Shown here piece after piece: positions 1 through 4,997 of a DNA stretch of 6,407 nucleotides. How positions within the stretch are numbered: position 1 is the stretch's first letter; each line of letters begins with the position of its first letter. Under the pieces are notes generated by a model that ran no database searches, had not been told where the DNA came from, and saw only the letters and a list, made by a program, of their open reading frames with translations. This DNA comes from Candidatus Poribacteria bacterium (GTDB lineage Bacteria; Poribacteria; WGA-4E; GCA-2687025). The stretch covers positions 1 to 6,407 of the forward strand of contig JAQBWJ010000141.1 of NCBI GenBank assembly GCA_027625215.1, read 5' to 3'. The position numbers were made by a program, and so were the translations under genes.

Positions 1-571
1 GTTCGAGCAGTCCCGCGCCTTCCAAGACGCGCAAGTGCTTCGAGACGGCTGGCAGCGACATCGCAAACGGTTCCGCCAACGACGAGACGGTTGCCTCCCC
101 CTCTTCAAGCCGATTCAGCAACGCGCGTCGCGTCGTGTCCGACAACGCGGAGAAGGCATCGTTCAGCACATCCGTATAATAAACCGAATGGTTAAATATT
201 GCAACCTCTTCTTGCACTTTTCGGCGATTATTATCATCCGGCGCGGACAGGAACCGCTCGAGCGCGTCCAGTTGACGATTCCAAAACCTCTCGTAGCGCG
301 TGAGCCAGCCTGTCGCGTCGCCAATGGGTCCGATGACCAAACGGCATCGCCGGATGCGTCCCTCTTTCTTCTGTGTGAGCAACCCGCCGCGTTCCAGGAC
401 GCGCAGGTGTTTCGAGACGGCGGGCAGCGAAATGTCGAACGGTTCCGCCAGTTCGCCGACGGTCGCCTCTCCCTGCGCCAAACGCGCGAGCATGTGGCGT
501 CTTGTCGTGTCGGAGACGGCTCCGAAAATGTCGTCCAGTTCCGCAAGTTGGCGCTGTGGATGTTTAACCAT
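1..571 (-). CDS. Tandem ArsR-family HTH transcriptional regulator, two winged-helix domains in one frame (C-terminus beyond left edge)
   Basis: From ATG at 571-569 the frame stays open for 190 codons to the window edge. Residues 1-110 form a complete ArsR regulator of the kind often paired with SRPBCC/AHSA1 genes. It has a SDTTRR helix at about 20-25, a recognition helix LPAVSKHLRVLE at 49-60, a basic wing (KKEGRIRRCR) at 68-77 and an aromatic/acidic helix at 89-108. After a linker of about 25 residues a second copy begins. Residues 138-189 match residues 14-65 at about 38 of 52 positions (hand count), including an identical recognition helix. ArsR proteins normally carry one HTH and bind DNA as dimers, so this chain could be a single-chain pseudo-dimer or a fusion of two tandem genes. 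No Shine-Dalgarno precedes the ATG. No CxC-type metal-binding motif is visible. The inducer and targets are unknown. A sequencing error that removed a stop codon is possible but would have had to preserve frame. Confidence 0.85.
   Translation of the reverse strand, partial: MVKHPQRQLAELDDIFGAVSDTTRRHMLARLAQGEATVGELAEPFDISLPAVSKHLRVLERGGLLTQKKEGRIRRCRLVIGPIGDATGWLTRYERFWNRQLDALERFLSAPDDNNRRKVQEEVAIFNHSVYYTDVLNDAFSALSDTTRRALLNRLEEGEATVSSLAEPFAMSLPAVSKHLRVLEGAGLLE
5..160 (-). repeat. Second copy of the ArsR HTH-coding repeat (partner at 377-532)
   Basis: This 156-base segment encodes residues 138-189 of the regulator. It is an in-frame, same-strand counterpart of 377-532 (residues 14-65), with a period of 372 bases. 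The two agree at about 38 of 52 residues, and the stretches coding the recognition helix are the most alike. The divergence argues for an old duplication or for two related regulators brought together, not a fresh copy. Confidence 0.8.
180..195. promoter_or_regulatory. Operator-like inverted repeat inside the linker of the tandem ArsR gene
   Basis: The plus strand reads TAAACC-GAAT-GGTTAA, arms of 6 matching at 5 positions around a 4-base centre. This is the same architecture as the repeat at 564-579 (TTAACC-ATAG-TGTTAA). When the two sites are aligned on the minus strand, the ATG of the first domain falls opposite TCG (Ser129), followed by GTT in both. The site therefore sits exactly where the start of a separate second ArsR gene would be. 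The segment is also noticeably AT-rich compared with its surroundings. Whether it is still bound is unknown. Confidence 0.5.
377..532 (-). repeat. First copy of the ArsR HTH-coding repeat (partner at 5-160)
   Basis: This segment encodes residues 14-65, the first HTH domain. It pairs with 5-160, without gaps at the protein level. Mismatches fall mainly in the helices before the recognition helix and in the turn leading to the wing. Confidence 0.8.
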
Positions 572-579
572 AGTGTTAA
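564..579. promoter_or_regulatory. Probable autoregulatory operator over the ArsR start codon
   Basis: The plus strand reads TTAACC-ATAG-TGTTAA, arms of 6 with 5 complementary pairs. On the coding strand it is TTAACACT-ATG-GTTAA, so the start codon and codons 2-3 are part of the palindrome. AT-rich inverted repeats over the promoter or start are typical of ArsR-family autoregulation. It touches the candidate -10 box at 579-584. The assignment as an operator is inference from position, symmetry and the second matching site at 180-195. Confidence 0.55.
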
Positions 580-607
580 TGGTACAGGATAATCCCGCGT
601 TTGATAA
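579..607 (-). promoter_or_regulatory. Candidate promoter for the ArsR gene (leaderless)
   Basis: On the minus strand, TTATCA (607-602) is followed after 17 bases by TACCAT (584-579); each hexamer matches the sigma70 consensus at 4 of 6 positions. A start site about 7 bases downstream would fall at or next to the A of the ATG at 571. This would give a leaderless mRNA, which fits the absence of a Shine-Dalgarno. The box matches are weak. Apart from this promoter, the 572-685 spacer shows no terminator or gene. Confidence 0.3.
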
Positions 608-685
608 GAGAATATTCAGCGTCTACGCACGATGACTGCGGAGGCGCCACGATTTTGGGCGACATTATGACGCGGGCACGTCGTT

Positions 686-1156
686 CTATTCAAACCGTTT
701 GGAGAAGAAGCGCACGATCTCGTCCGGCTCGTTCGGGAGGAAAAGGGTGAGTCCGCGATATCGGGCGATGCCGTCCGAGCGCCCGGTAGGGCTGAGAAAG
801 AGCGCGTTGCCGCTGCGATAGAAGGCACGGTATCGGGAAAGCGGGTAGGAAACCGTTTTCATTAGGAAAAGATGACGGATTTCGATGCGGTCGGGATGAA
901 GATCGTAGCGACGAGGCAGCCAGTACGTCGCCGTGCTGCCGAACAAAACGACCAGCGCCAACGCCCCAAACACGGGGGAACGGTACGCCCATCCCACCAG
1001 ACCCGCGACGACGATCAACGCCAGTCCCACCGCCGCCGAGAGCAGTTGCCGCCGCGCCGCGAGATGTACCGTCCACCTAACCAGCGGATAAGGCAGCGAT
1101 GTGTTTGTCCCGTGTGAAGGACGGTTGCGATGCGGACGATCACTGACCGGAGCCAT
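686..1156 (-). CDS. Small two-pass membrane protein with bacterial PH-like C-terminal domain
   Basis: This 156-residue protein is not assigned to a named gene. Residues 1-37 are polar and basic. Two hydrophobic segments follow at about 38-57 and 62-80, then a PRR basic flank. The tail at 81-156 has the strand-rich look of bacterial PH (DUF304/YdbS-like) domains: RRYDLHPDRIEIRH, a turn, YPLSRYRAF, then LFLSPTGRSD and a final helix DEIVRFFSKRF. I chose ATG 1156 because it lies 17 bases inside the end of secG, giving a short overlap typical of translational coupling. The longer in-frame start at 1270 would add 38 arginine-rich residues read entirely from secG in another frame. No clear Shine-Dalgarno precedes 1156, which also fits coupling. 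The gene is last in the gap operon. The role is unknown; membrane stress or envelope function would be a guess. Confidence 0.7.
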   Translation of the reverse strand: MAPVSDRPHRNRPSHGTNTSLPYPLVRWTVHLAARRQLLSAAVGLALIVVAGLVGWAYRSPVFGALALVVLFGSTATYWLPRRYDLHPDRIEIRHLFLMKTVSYPLSRYRAFYRSGNALFLSPTGRSDGIARYRGLTLFLPNEPDEIVRFFSKRFE

Positions 1157-1541
1157 CAGTCGACGTACCAGATGTGGTCGTTCCCGCGTCGGTTGAGGAA
1201 GCGGGAGTTTCCGTTCCCGTCGTCGCGTCGGGCGTCGCCGAGTCGCCGACGGCGGGCAGCGTGATCTCATTCGCCGCAGGTTCCGGCTCGTCCAACAGGT
1301 CCGCCGCCGACGGTTGCGAGAATTTACCGAGCACGATGACGAGCACCATGTATCCGATGGCGAGCCCGGTCGTCAGTTTCGTGAGGAAGTTCGCCGCGCC
1401 GCCGCCGCCGAAGTACTGGCTCTGCACGCCGCTGATCGCGCCGAGTCCGTCGCCTTTACCCGGCTGCAAGAGGATGATGATGATCAACCCCGCGCAGACG
1501 ATCACGAATACCGTCACCAATATCGCCGATAGAAATTCCAT
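1140..1541 (-). CDS. secG: Protein translocase subunit SecG
   Basis: This 133-residue protein has the SecG plan. A first membrane helix occupies about 3-25 (ending LIIIILLQ). The conserved cytoplasmic loop QPGKGDGLGAISG and a glycine-rich FGGGGAANFLTK segment follow, then a second helix at about 55-74. SecG is the non-essential third subunit of the SecYEG channel and assists SecA-driven export across the inner membrane. The C-terminal tail from about 76 is rich in Thr, Ser, Ala, Pro, Asp and Glu with no predicted structure, making the protein longer than compact SecG homologues of roughly 75-110 residues. Tails of this kind are common and variable. The start lies 36 bases after the tpiA stop, with a GGGG about 10 bases upstream. 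The position directly after tpiA is a frequent bacterial linkage. Confidence 0.93.
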   Translation of the reverse strand: MEFLSAILVTVFVIVCAGLIIIILLQPGKGDGLGAISGVQSQYFGGGGAANFLTKLTTGLAIGYMVLVIVLGKFSQPSAADLLDEPEPAANEITLPAVGDSATPDATTGTETPASSTDAGTTTSGTSTDGSGQ

Positions 1542-1577
1542 GTCGCTAAACCCCGTTCGTTCCCCGAAAACCTCGTT

Positions 1578-2339
1578 TTAGAGACGGCTGACGATTCTCG
1601 CCATCTCAGTGTACGATTCTGCTTGAAGGCTCGCGCCGCCGATCAGCGCGCCGTCGATGTCCGGCTGCGACACGAGCGATTCGATATTGTCCGGTTTGAC
1701 GCTGCCGCCGTAAAGCACTCGCGCCTCCCGCGCCGTCGCCGCGTCGTAGAGCTCTTCAAGCGTCAAGCGGATGAAGGCGTGAACGTGCTGCGCCTGCGTC
1801 GGAGTCGCCGAAAGTCCCGTGCCGATTGCCCAGATGGGTTCATAGGCAATGACGGTGCCCAACATCTGTTCCTTCGACAGACCCTTCAGCCCTTCTTTAA
1901 TCTGAATGCCGATGTGTTCGTCGGTGATGCCGATCTCGCGTTGTTCGAGCGATTCACCGACGCAGTAGATCGGCGTCAGCCCTTCGCCGTGCGCCGCGAC
2001 GAGTTTCTGGTTCGCCGTCGCGTTCGTCTCGCCGAAAAACTGTCGACGCTCCGAGTGCGCGACGATCACGTACGAGCAGCCGATATCCGCCGCCATGCCC
2101 GCCGAAATCTCTCCCGTAAACGCGCCGCTCGCTTCCCAGTGGATGTTCTGCGCGGAGAGCGCGACGTTCGAGCCGTCGATCACGGCGCTTACGGACGACA
2201 ACACCGCCGTTGTCGGCGCGACGACGAACTCGACGTTCATGATGCCCGCGACGGCGGGCTTGATCGCCGAGGCAAGCGCTACCGCCTCGCGGACGGTCTT
2301 GTTCATCTTCCAGTTTCCGGCAAGGATCGGTGTCCGCAC
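1578..2339 (-). CDS. tpiA: Triosephosphate isomerase (GTG start)
   Basis: Interconverts dihydroxyacetone phosphate and glyceraldehyde 3-phosphate in the cytoplasm. From GTG 2339 the protein has 253 residues, the usual length. All catalytic landmarks are present: GNWKMN with Lys11, HSERRQFFGET with His95, AYEPIWAIGTG with Glu167 and the start of flexible loop 6, and the phosphate-binding LYGGSV at 209-214 and GALIGGAS at 230-237. I chose GTG because the family begins just before the AGNWKMN motif. An in-frame ATG at 2420 would add 27 residues encoded by an intergenic repeat (including FYAALRMT), not by tpiA. A GAAGGG sequence about 11 bases upstream can serve as ribosome binding site. The gene sits third in the operon after pgk, and secG follows 36 bases downstream. 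Confidence 0.95.
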   Translation of the reverse strand: MRTPILAGNWKMNKTVREAVALASAIKPAVAGIMNVEFVVAPTTAVLSSVSAVIDGSNVALSAQNIHWEASGAFTGEISAGMAADIGCSYVIVAHSERRQFFGETNATANQKLVAAHGEGLTPIYCVGESLEQREIGITDEHIGIQIKEGLKGLSKEQMLGTVIAYEPIWAIGTGLSATPTQAQHVHAFIRLTLEELYDAATAREARVLYGGSVKPDNIESLVSQPDIDGALIGGASLQAESYTEMARIVSRL

Positions 2340-2361
2340 GGTTGCTCGTTCCCTTCGTCCC

Positions 2362-2403
2362 CATGTCATTCTGAGAGCAGCGTAGAATCCCGAACAGCAT
2401 GTC
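2362..2403. repeat. Dispersed-type intergenic repeat in the pgk-tpiA spacer
   Basis: The plus strand contains TCATTCTGAGAGCAGCGTAG followed by AATCC. ATTCT (2368-2372) and AGAAT (2384-2388) form an inverted repeat, and the segment is bounded by CATGTC at 2362-2367 and again at 2398-2403. It closely resembles the 'GTCATTCTGAGCG(A)AGCGAAGAATC' type of sequence that recurs in intergenic regions of many environmental bacterial genomes and produces spurious peptides reading FAALRMT. Assignment is from memory of that pattern. Copy number in this genome cannot be seen from one window. Confidence 0.5.
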
Positions 2404-2411
2404 GGGTGACG

Positions 2412-2446
2412 CCGCCCCATCCCAACCTTCCCCCGATGGGAAAGGC
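2412..2446. repeat. Second dispersed-type repeat with imperfect hairpin after pgk
   Basis: The plus strand reads CCCATCCCAACCTTCCCCCG then ATGGGAAAGG. On the transcribed minus strand this gives CCTTTCCC-ATCGG-GGGAAGG, an imperfect hairpin with one bulge that starts within 10 bases of the pgk stop codon. The wording resembles the 'CTCTCCCGTCGGGAGAGGG' and 'GGTTGGGATGGGG' family of interspersed repeats often found downstream of genes. No T-tract follows, so it is not a canonical terminator. It could weaken read-through or protect the upstream mRNA end. Confidence 0.4.
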
Positions 2447-2450
2447 GTTT

Positions 2451-3641
2451 TCACTTCGCCTTATCAGTCAACGCAGCGACGCCGGGCAACTCTTTGCCTT
2501 CCAAGAACTCCAACGACGCGCCCCCGCCCGTGCTGATGTGACTCATCTTATCCGCAACGCCCGCGTTTTGCACCGCCGCGACGCAATCGCCACCACCGAT
2601 GATTGTCGTCGCGTCGAGGTCGCCGAGCGTTTTGGCGATCTCCGTCGTGCCGTGAGCGAACGGCTCCATCTCGTAGACCCCGAGCGGACCGTTCCAGATG
2701 ACCGTCTTCGCGCGCTGCAAGACCTGCGCGTACATAACGCGCGTCGCGGGTCCAATATCGAGCGCCTCCCACCCGTCAGGGATCGTGTCGCGCCAGACGA
2801 CGCGCACGTTCGCCGTCGGGGAGAAGTCGTCCGCGATCATGTGGTCGATGGGAAGATAGATCGGTTTGCGACGCTGCAACGAGTCGATCAGAATGTCGCG
2901 CGCGATATCGACCTTGTCTCGCTCCACGAGCGAATTACCGACCTCTTTGCCCATCGCCACGAGGAACGTGTATGCCATCCCGCCACCGATCAGTATCCCG
3001 TCCGCCACGTCCAACAGGTTCGTGATGACGGCAATCTTGTCCGATACTTTCGCCCCGCCGAGAATCGCGTAGAACGGTCGTTCGGGGTTGTGCACCGCTT
3101 TGCCGAGATAGTCGATCTCTTTTTCCATCAGCAGCCCCGCCGCCGCCTGCGACACGAGCTCCGCGACGCCGACCGTCGAAGCGTGCGCCCGATGCGCCGT
3201 GCCGAAGGCGTCGTTCACGTACACGTCGGCGTTCGCGGCGAGTTGCTTGGCAAAGGCGGGGTCGTTCGCCTCTTCTTCGGGGTGAAAGCGCACGTTTTCG
3301 AGCAGCGCGACATCGCCCGGTTTCAGGGTGTCCACGACCGATTTCGCCGCGTCGCCGATACAGTCGTCCGCAAGAGGAACGTCTGCCCCGATCAATTCGC
3401 CAAGCCGTTGCGCCGTCGGTTTCAACGATAATTTCAGATCGCGCCCCTTCGGTCGCCCCAAGTGCGACGCGAGCACGACCTTCCCGCCGTTTTTGCGGAG
3501 CAGTTCAATCGTCGGGACAGCCGCGCGTATGCGGGTATCGTCGCCGATATCGCCGCCGTCAATCGGCACGTTGAAATCGACGCGCACGAACACGCGCTTG
3601 CCGCGCACGTCGAGGTCGCGGACGGTCAACTTGTTCAGCAT
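2451..3641 (-). CDS. pgk: Phosphoglycerate kinase
   Basis: Transfers phosphate between 1,3-bisphosphoglycerate and ADP to make 3-phosphoglycerate and ATP in the cytoplasm. The 396-residue product is the standard monomeric length. The N-terminal substrate domain shows VDFNVP (21-26), Arg37, SHLGRP (59-64), LLENVRFHPEEE with Arg118, and NDAFGTAHRAHAST with Arg151. The C-terminal nucleotide domain shows ILGGAKVSDK (193-202), IGGGMAYTF (218-226), WNGPLGVYE with Glu324, IGGGDC (348-353) and the hinge-closing TGGGASLEFLEGKELPGV. ATG 3641 follows the gap stop by 42 bases. The only Shine-Dalgarno-like run, GGGAG about 9 bases upstream, could pair with a nearby CTCC. The downstream spacer to tpiA is 111 bases and repeat-bearing, the loosest junction in the operon. 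Confidence 0.97.
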   Translation of the reverse strand: MLNKLTVRDLDVRGKRVFVRVDFNVPIDGGDIGDDTRIRAAVPTIELLRKNGGKVVLASHLGRPKGRDLKLSLKPTAQRLGELIGADVPLADDCIGDAAKSVVDTLKPGDVALLENVRFHPEEEANDPAFAKQLAANADVYVNDAFGTAHRAHASTVGVAELVSQAAAGLLMEKEIDYLGKAVHNPERPFYAILGGAKVSDKIAVITNLLDVADGILIGGGMAYTFLVAMGKEVGNSLVERDKVDIARDILIDSLQRRKPIYLPIDHMIADDFSPTANVRVVWRDTIPDGWEALDIGPATRVMYAQVLQRAKTVIWNGPLGVYEMEPFAHGTTEIAKTLGDLDATTIIGGGDCVAAVQNAGVADKMSHISTGGGASLEFLEGKELPGVAALTDKAK

Positions 3642-3683
3642 CGGAGGAGTCTCCCAGCCGCGTCATTCGTGTTGGGTGGGCGA

Positions 3684-4697
3684 TTACAGCCCTTGAGTCG
3701 CCAGGAAGTGGACCAAGTCGCCGACGCGCGTCGAATAACCCCACTCGTTGTCGTACCACGACATCACCTTGACGAGGTTGCCGCCCATCACGATGGTCGA
3801 ATCCGCGTCCACGATGGAGGAGTGCGGGTTCTGCTTGAAGTCGCTGGACACGAGTTCCGCTTCCTCGACGGCGAGAATGCCCTTCATCGGTCCGTCCGCT
3901 GCCGCCTTCATCGCGGCGTTCACTTCCGCGACGGTCGTGTTCTTTGTCGTCTGAACGTTCAGGTCGACGATGGAGACGGTCGAGACGGGGACGCGCATCG
4001 CCAGCCCGTGCAATTTGCCTTCCAGTTCCGGGATGACAAGGCTGATCGCCTTCGCCGCTCCGGTGCTCGTTGGAATGATGTTGATCGCGGAGGCGCGAGC
4101 GCGTCGGAGGTCTTTGTGACCCAAGTCTTGAACGCGCTGATCGCCCGTGTAGGCGTGCACCGTCGTCATCAACCCTTTTTCGATGCCGAAGTTGTCGAGC
4201 AGCACTTTGGCGATGGGCCCGAGGCAGTTCGTCGTGCAGGAGGCGTTCGACAGGATGTGGTGCTTGTTGCGGTCGTAAACGCCGTCGTTGACGCCCAAAA
4301 CAATCGTGAGGTCTTCGTGCGTCGCGGGCGCGCTGATGATGACCTTCTTGACTGTCCCTTGTTTATGCCCAGCCGCCTTCGCCGCATCCGTGAAGAACCC
4401 GGTCGATTCGACCACGATCTCCGCGCCCACGTCGCTCCACGCGATCTTGGCGGGGTCAGGGTCGGTGAAGACGCGGATCGACTTGCCGTTCACGACAATC
4501 GCGTTGTCTTTCGTCTCAACCGTGCCATCGAACTGTCCGTAGTTGGAGTCGTATTTCAGCAGGTGGGCGTTCGTATCGACGGGCGTGAGATCGTTGATGG
4601 CGACGATTTCGATATTGTCGCCGTGATTTTCCAAGATGGAGCGGAAAGTGTTTCGTCCGATTCGTCCGAAGCCGTTGATGCCGACTTTAACCGCCAT
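3684..4697 (-). CDS. gap: Glyceraldehyde-3-phosphate dehydrogenase, type I
   Basis: Oxidises glyceraldehyde 3-phosphate with NAD and phosphate to 1,3-bisphosphoglycerate in the cytoplasm. The 337-residue protein is full length. The Rossmann signature NGFGRIGRN is at 8-16, and an acidic Asp36 in INDL suggests NAD rather than NADP preference. The active-site SNASCTTNC has catalytic Cys154, and its partner His181 is in HAYTGDQ. RRARASAINIIPTSTGAAKA and the C-terminal WYDNEWGYS are also intact. The start is well supported by TAAGGAGA ten bases upstream. It is the first gene of the operon, behind a leader of about 108 bases and a candidate sigma70 promoter. gap, pgk and tpiA in one operon allow coordinated supply of the three triose steps. 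It could serve glycolysis or gluconeogenesis. Confidence 0.97.
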   Translation of the reverse strand: MAVKVGINGFGRIGRNTFRSILENHGDNIEIVAINDLTPVDTNAHLLKYDSNYGQFDGTVETKDNAIVVNGKSIRVFTDPDPAKIAWSDVGAEIVVESTGFFTDAAKAAGHKQGTVKKVIISAPATHEDLTIVLGVNDGVYDRNKHHILSNASCTTNCLGPIAKVLLDNFGIEKGLMTTVHAYTGDQRVQDLGHKDLRRARASAINIIPTSTGAAKAISLVIPELEGKLHGLAMRVPVSTVSIVDLNVQTTKNTTVAEVNAAMKAAADGPMKGILAVEEAELVSSDFKQNPHSSIVDADSTIVMGGNLVKVMSWYDNEWGYSTRVGDLVHFLATQGL

Positions 4698-4706
4698 ATC
4701 GGGGTA

Positions 4707-4714
4707 TCTCCTTA
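4707..4714 (-). promoter_or_regulatory. Strong ribosome binding site of gap
   Basis: The minus strand reads TAAGGAGA, ending 9 bases before the gap ATG at 4697. It is the best Shine-Dalgarno in the window and fixes the gap start, in keeping with a highly expressed glycolytic gene. Confidence 0.8.
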
Positions 4715-4812
4715 CAAGGGGACGCAGCGATGGTCACGTATTTTCTTGCGACGAAGGGGGTCGGTAATCGTGTTAAAAAGCGGGGCGCACTGCACCGTTT
4801 AAGCCAGGAACA

Positions 4813-4842
4813 AGTATGGCGTAAGGGTTTGTCGAGAGTCAA
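4813..4842 (-). promoter_or_regulatory. Candidate sigma70 promoter of the gap-pgk-tpiA-secG operon
   Basis: On the minus strand, TTGACT (4842-4837) is followed after 18 bases by CATACT (4818-4813), matching the consensus at 5 of 6 and 4 of 6 positions. Transcription would begin near 4806, leaving a leader of about 108 bases before gap. This is the best promoter match upstream of the operon. Confidence 0.5.
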
Positions 4843-4899
4843 GGAATGGGGGTTGGAGGTCACGGTTCATCTGGAGACTGTCGGTTTTCAATGAATACA

Positions 4900-4925
4900 C
4901 GACAACCTCCTGTCGACTGTTGTCG
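4900..4925. repeat. Perfect 7-bp inverted repeat upstream of the gap promoter
   Basis: CGACAAC (4900-4906) and GTTGTCG (4919-4925) are exact reverse complements around a 12-base centre that itself contains the palindrome GTCGAC. It lies about 60 bases upstream of the candidate -35 box and about 75 bases past the phyH-like stop. No T-tract follows on either strand, so a regulator-binding site or mRNA-end hairpin is more likely than an intrinsic terminator. Confidence 0.45.
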
Positions 4926-4997
4926 AGCAGCGGATTGTCGCGCAACACTCCTCCCATGATGAATCACCCCCTCAACCAACCGATGCGGCAATCCCCT

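Larger units (their letters stand above)
4698..4997. other. Non-coding spacer between gap and the phyH-like gene
   Basis: This 300-base stretch carries the gap operon promoter candidate, its leader and one clean inverted repeat. The sequence TGTCG occurs five times on the plus strand between 4830 and 4940 (at 4830, 4879, 4911, 4921 and 4936). The only sizeable frame on the operon strand is a 52-codon stretch (4957-4799), judged unlikely to be a gene. No terminator with a T-tract is visible for the phyH-like gene, which ends at 4998. Confidence 0.6.

Noticed and set aside
163..546. Minus-strand 127-codon frame in the ArsR region
   Set aside because: It is out of phase with the ArsR motifs, is Arg/Ser-rich and ends at a stop. 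The conserved recognition helix is read only in the frame starting at 571.
35..635. Plus-strand frames opposite the ArsR gene
   Set aside because: They are shadows of the tandem HTH frame on the minus strand, which has clear family motifs.
1157..1270. N-terminal extension of the PH-like protein to ATG 1270
   Set aside because: The 38 added residues are arginine-rich read-through of the secG tail in another frame. ATG 1156 gives a compact coupled start.
1623..3431. Very long plus-strand open frame (602 codons) opposite tpiA and pgk
   Set aside because: It is antisense to two well-conserved enzymes, is extremely rich in Arg, Val, Asp and His, and shows no domain. It is open because the codon bias of the real genes rarely places stop triplets in that frame.
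3462..4802. Long plus-strand open frame (446 codons) opposite gap and the pgk start
   Set aside because: Same antisense bias effect with Arg/Val/Asp-rich composition. It also crosses the gap ribosome site and leader.
4900..4925. Inverted repeat considered as an intrinsic terminator of the phyH-like gene
   Set aside because: The stem is only 7 bp with a 12-base loop, and no T-tract follows on the minus strand.
4799..4957. 52-codon minus-strand frame starting MGGVLRDNPLL upstream of gap
   Set aside because: There is a weak ribosome-like GGGGG upstream, but the composition is not convincing, no family is recognised, and it overlaps the best operon promoter and the inverted repeat.
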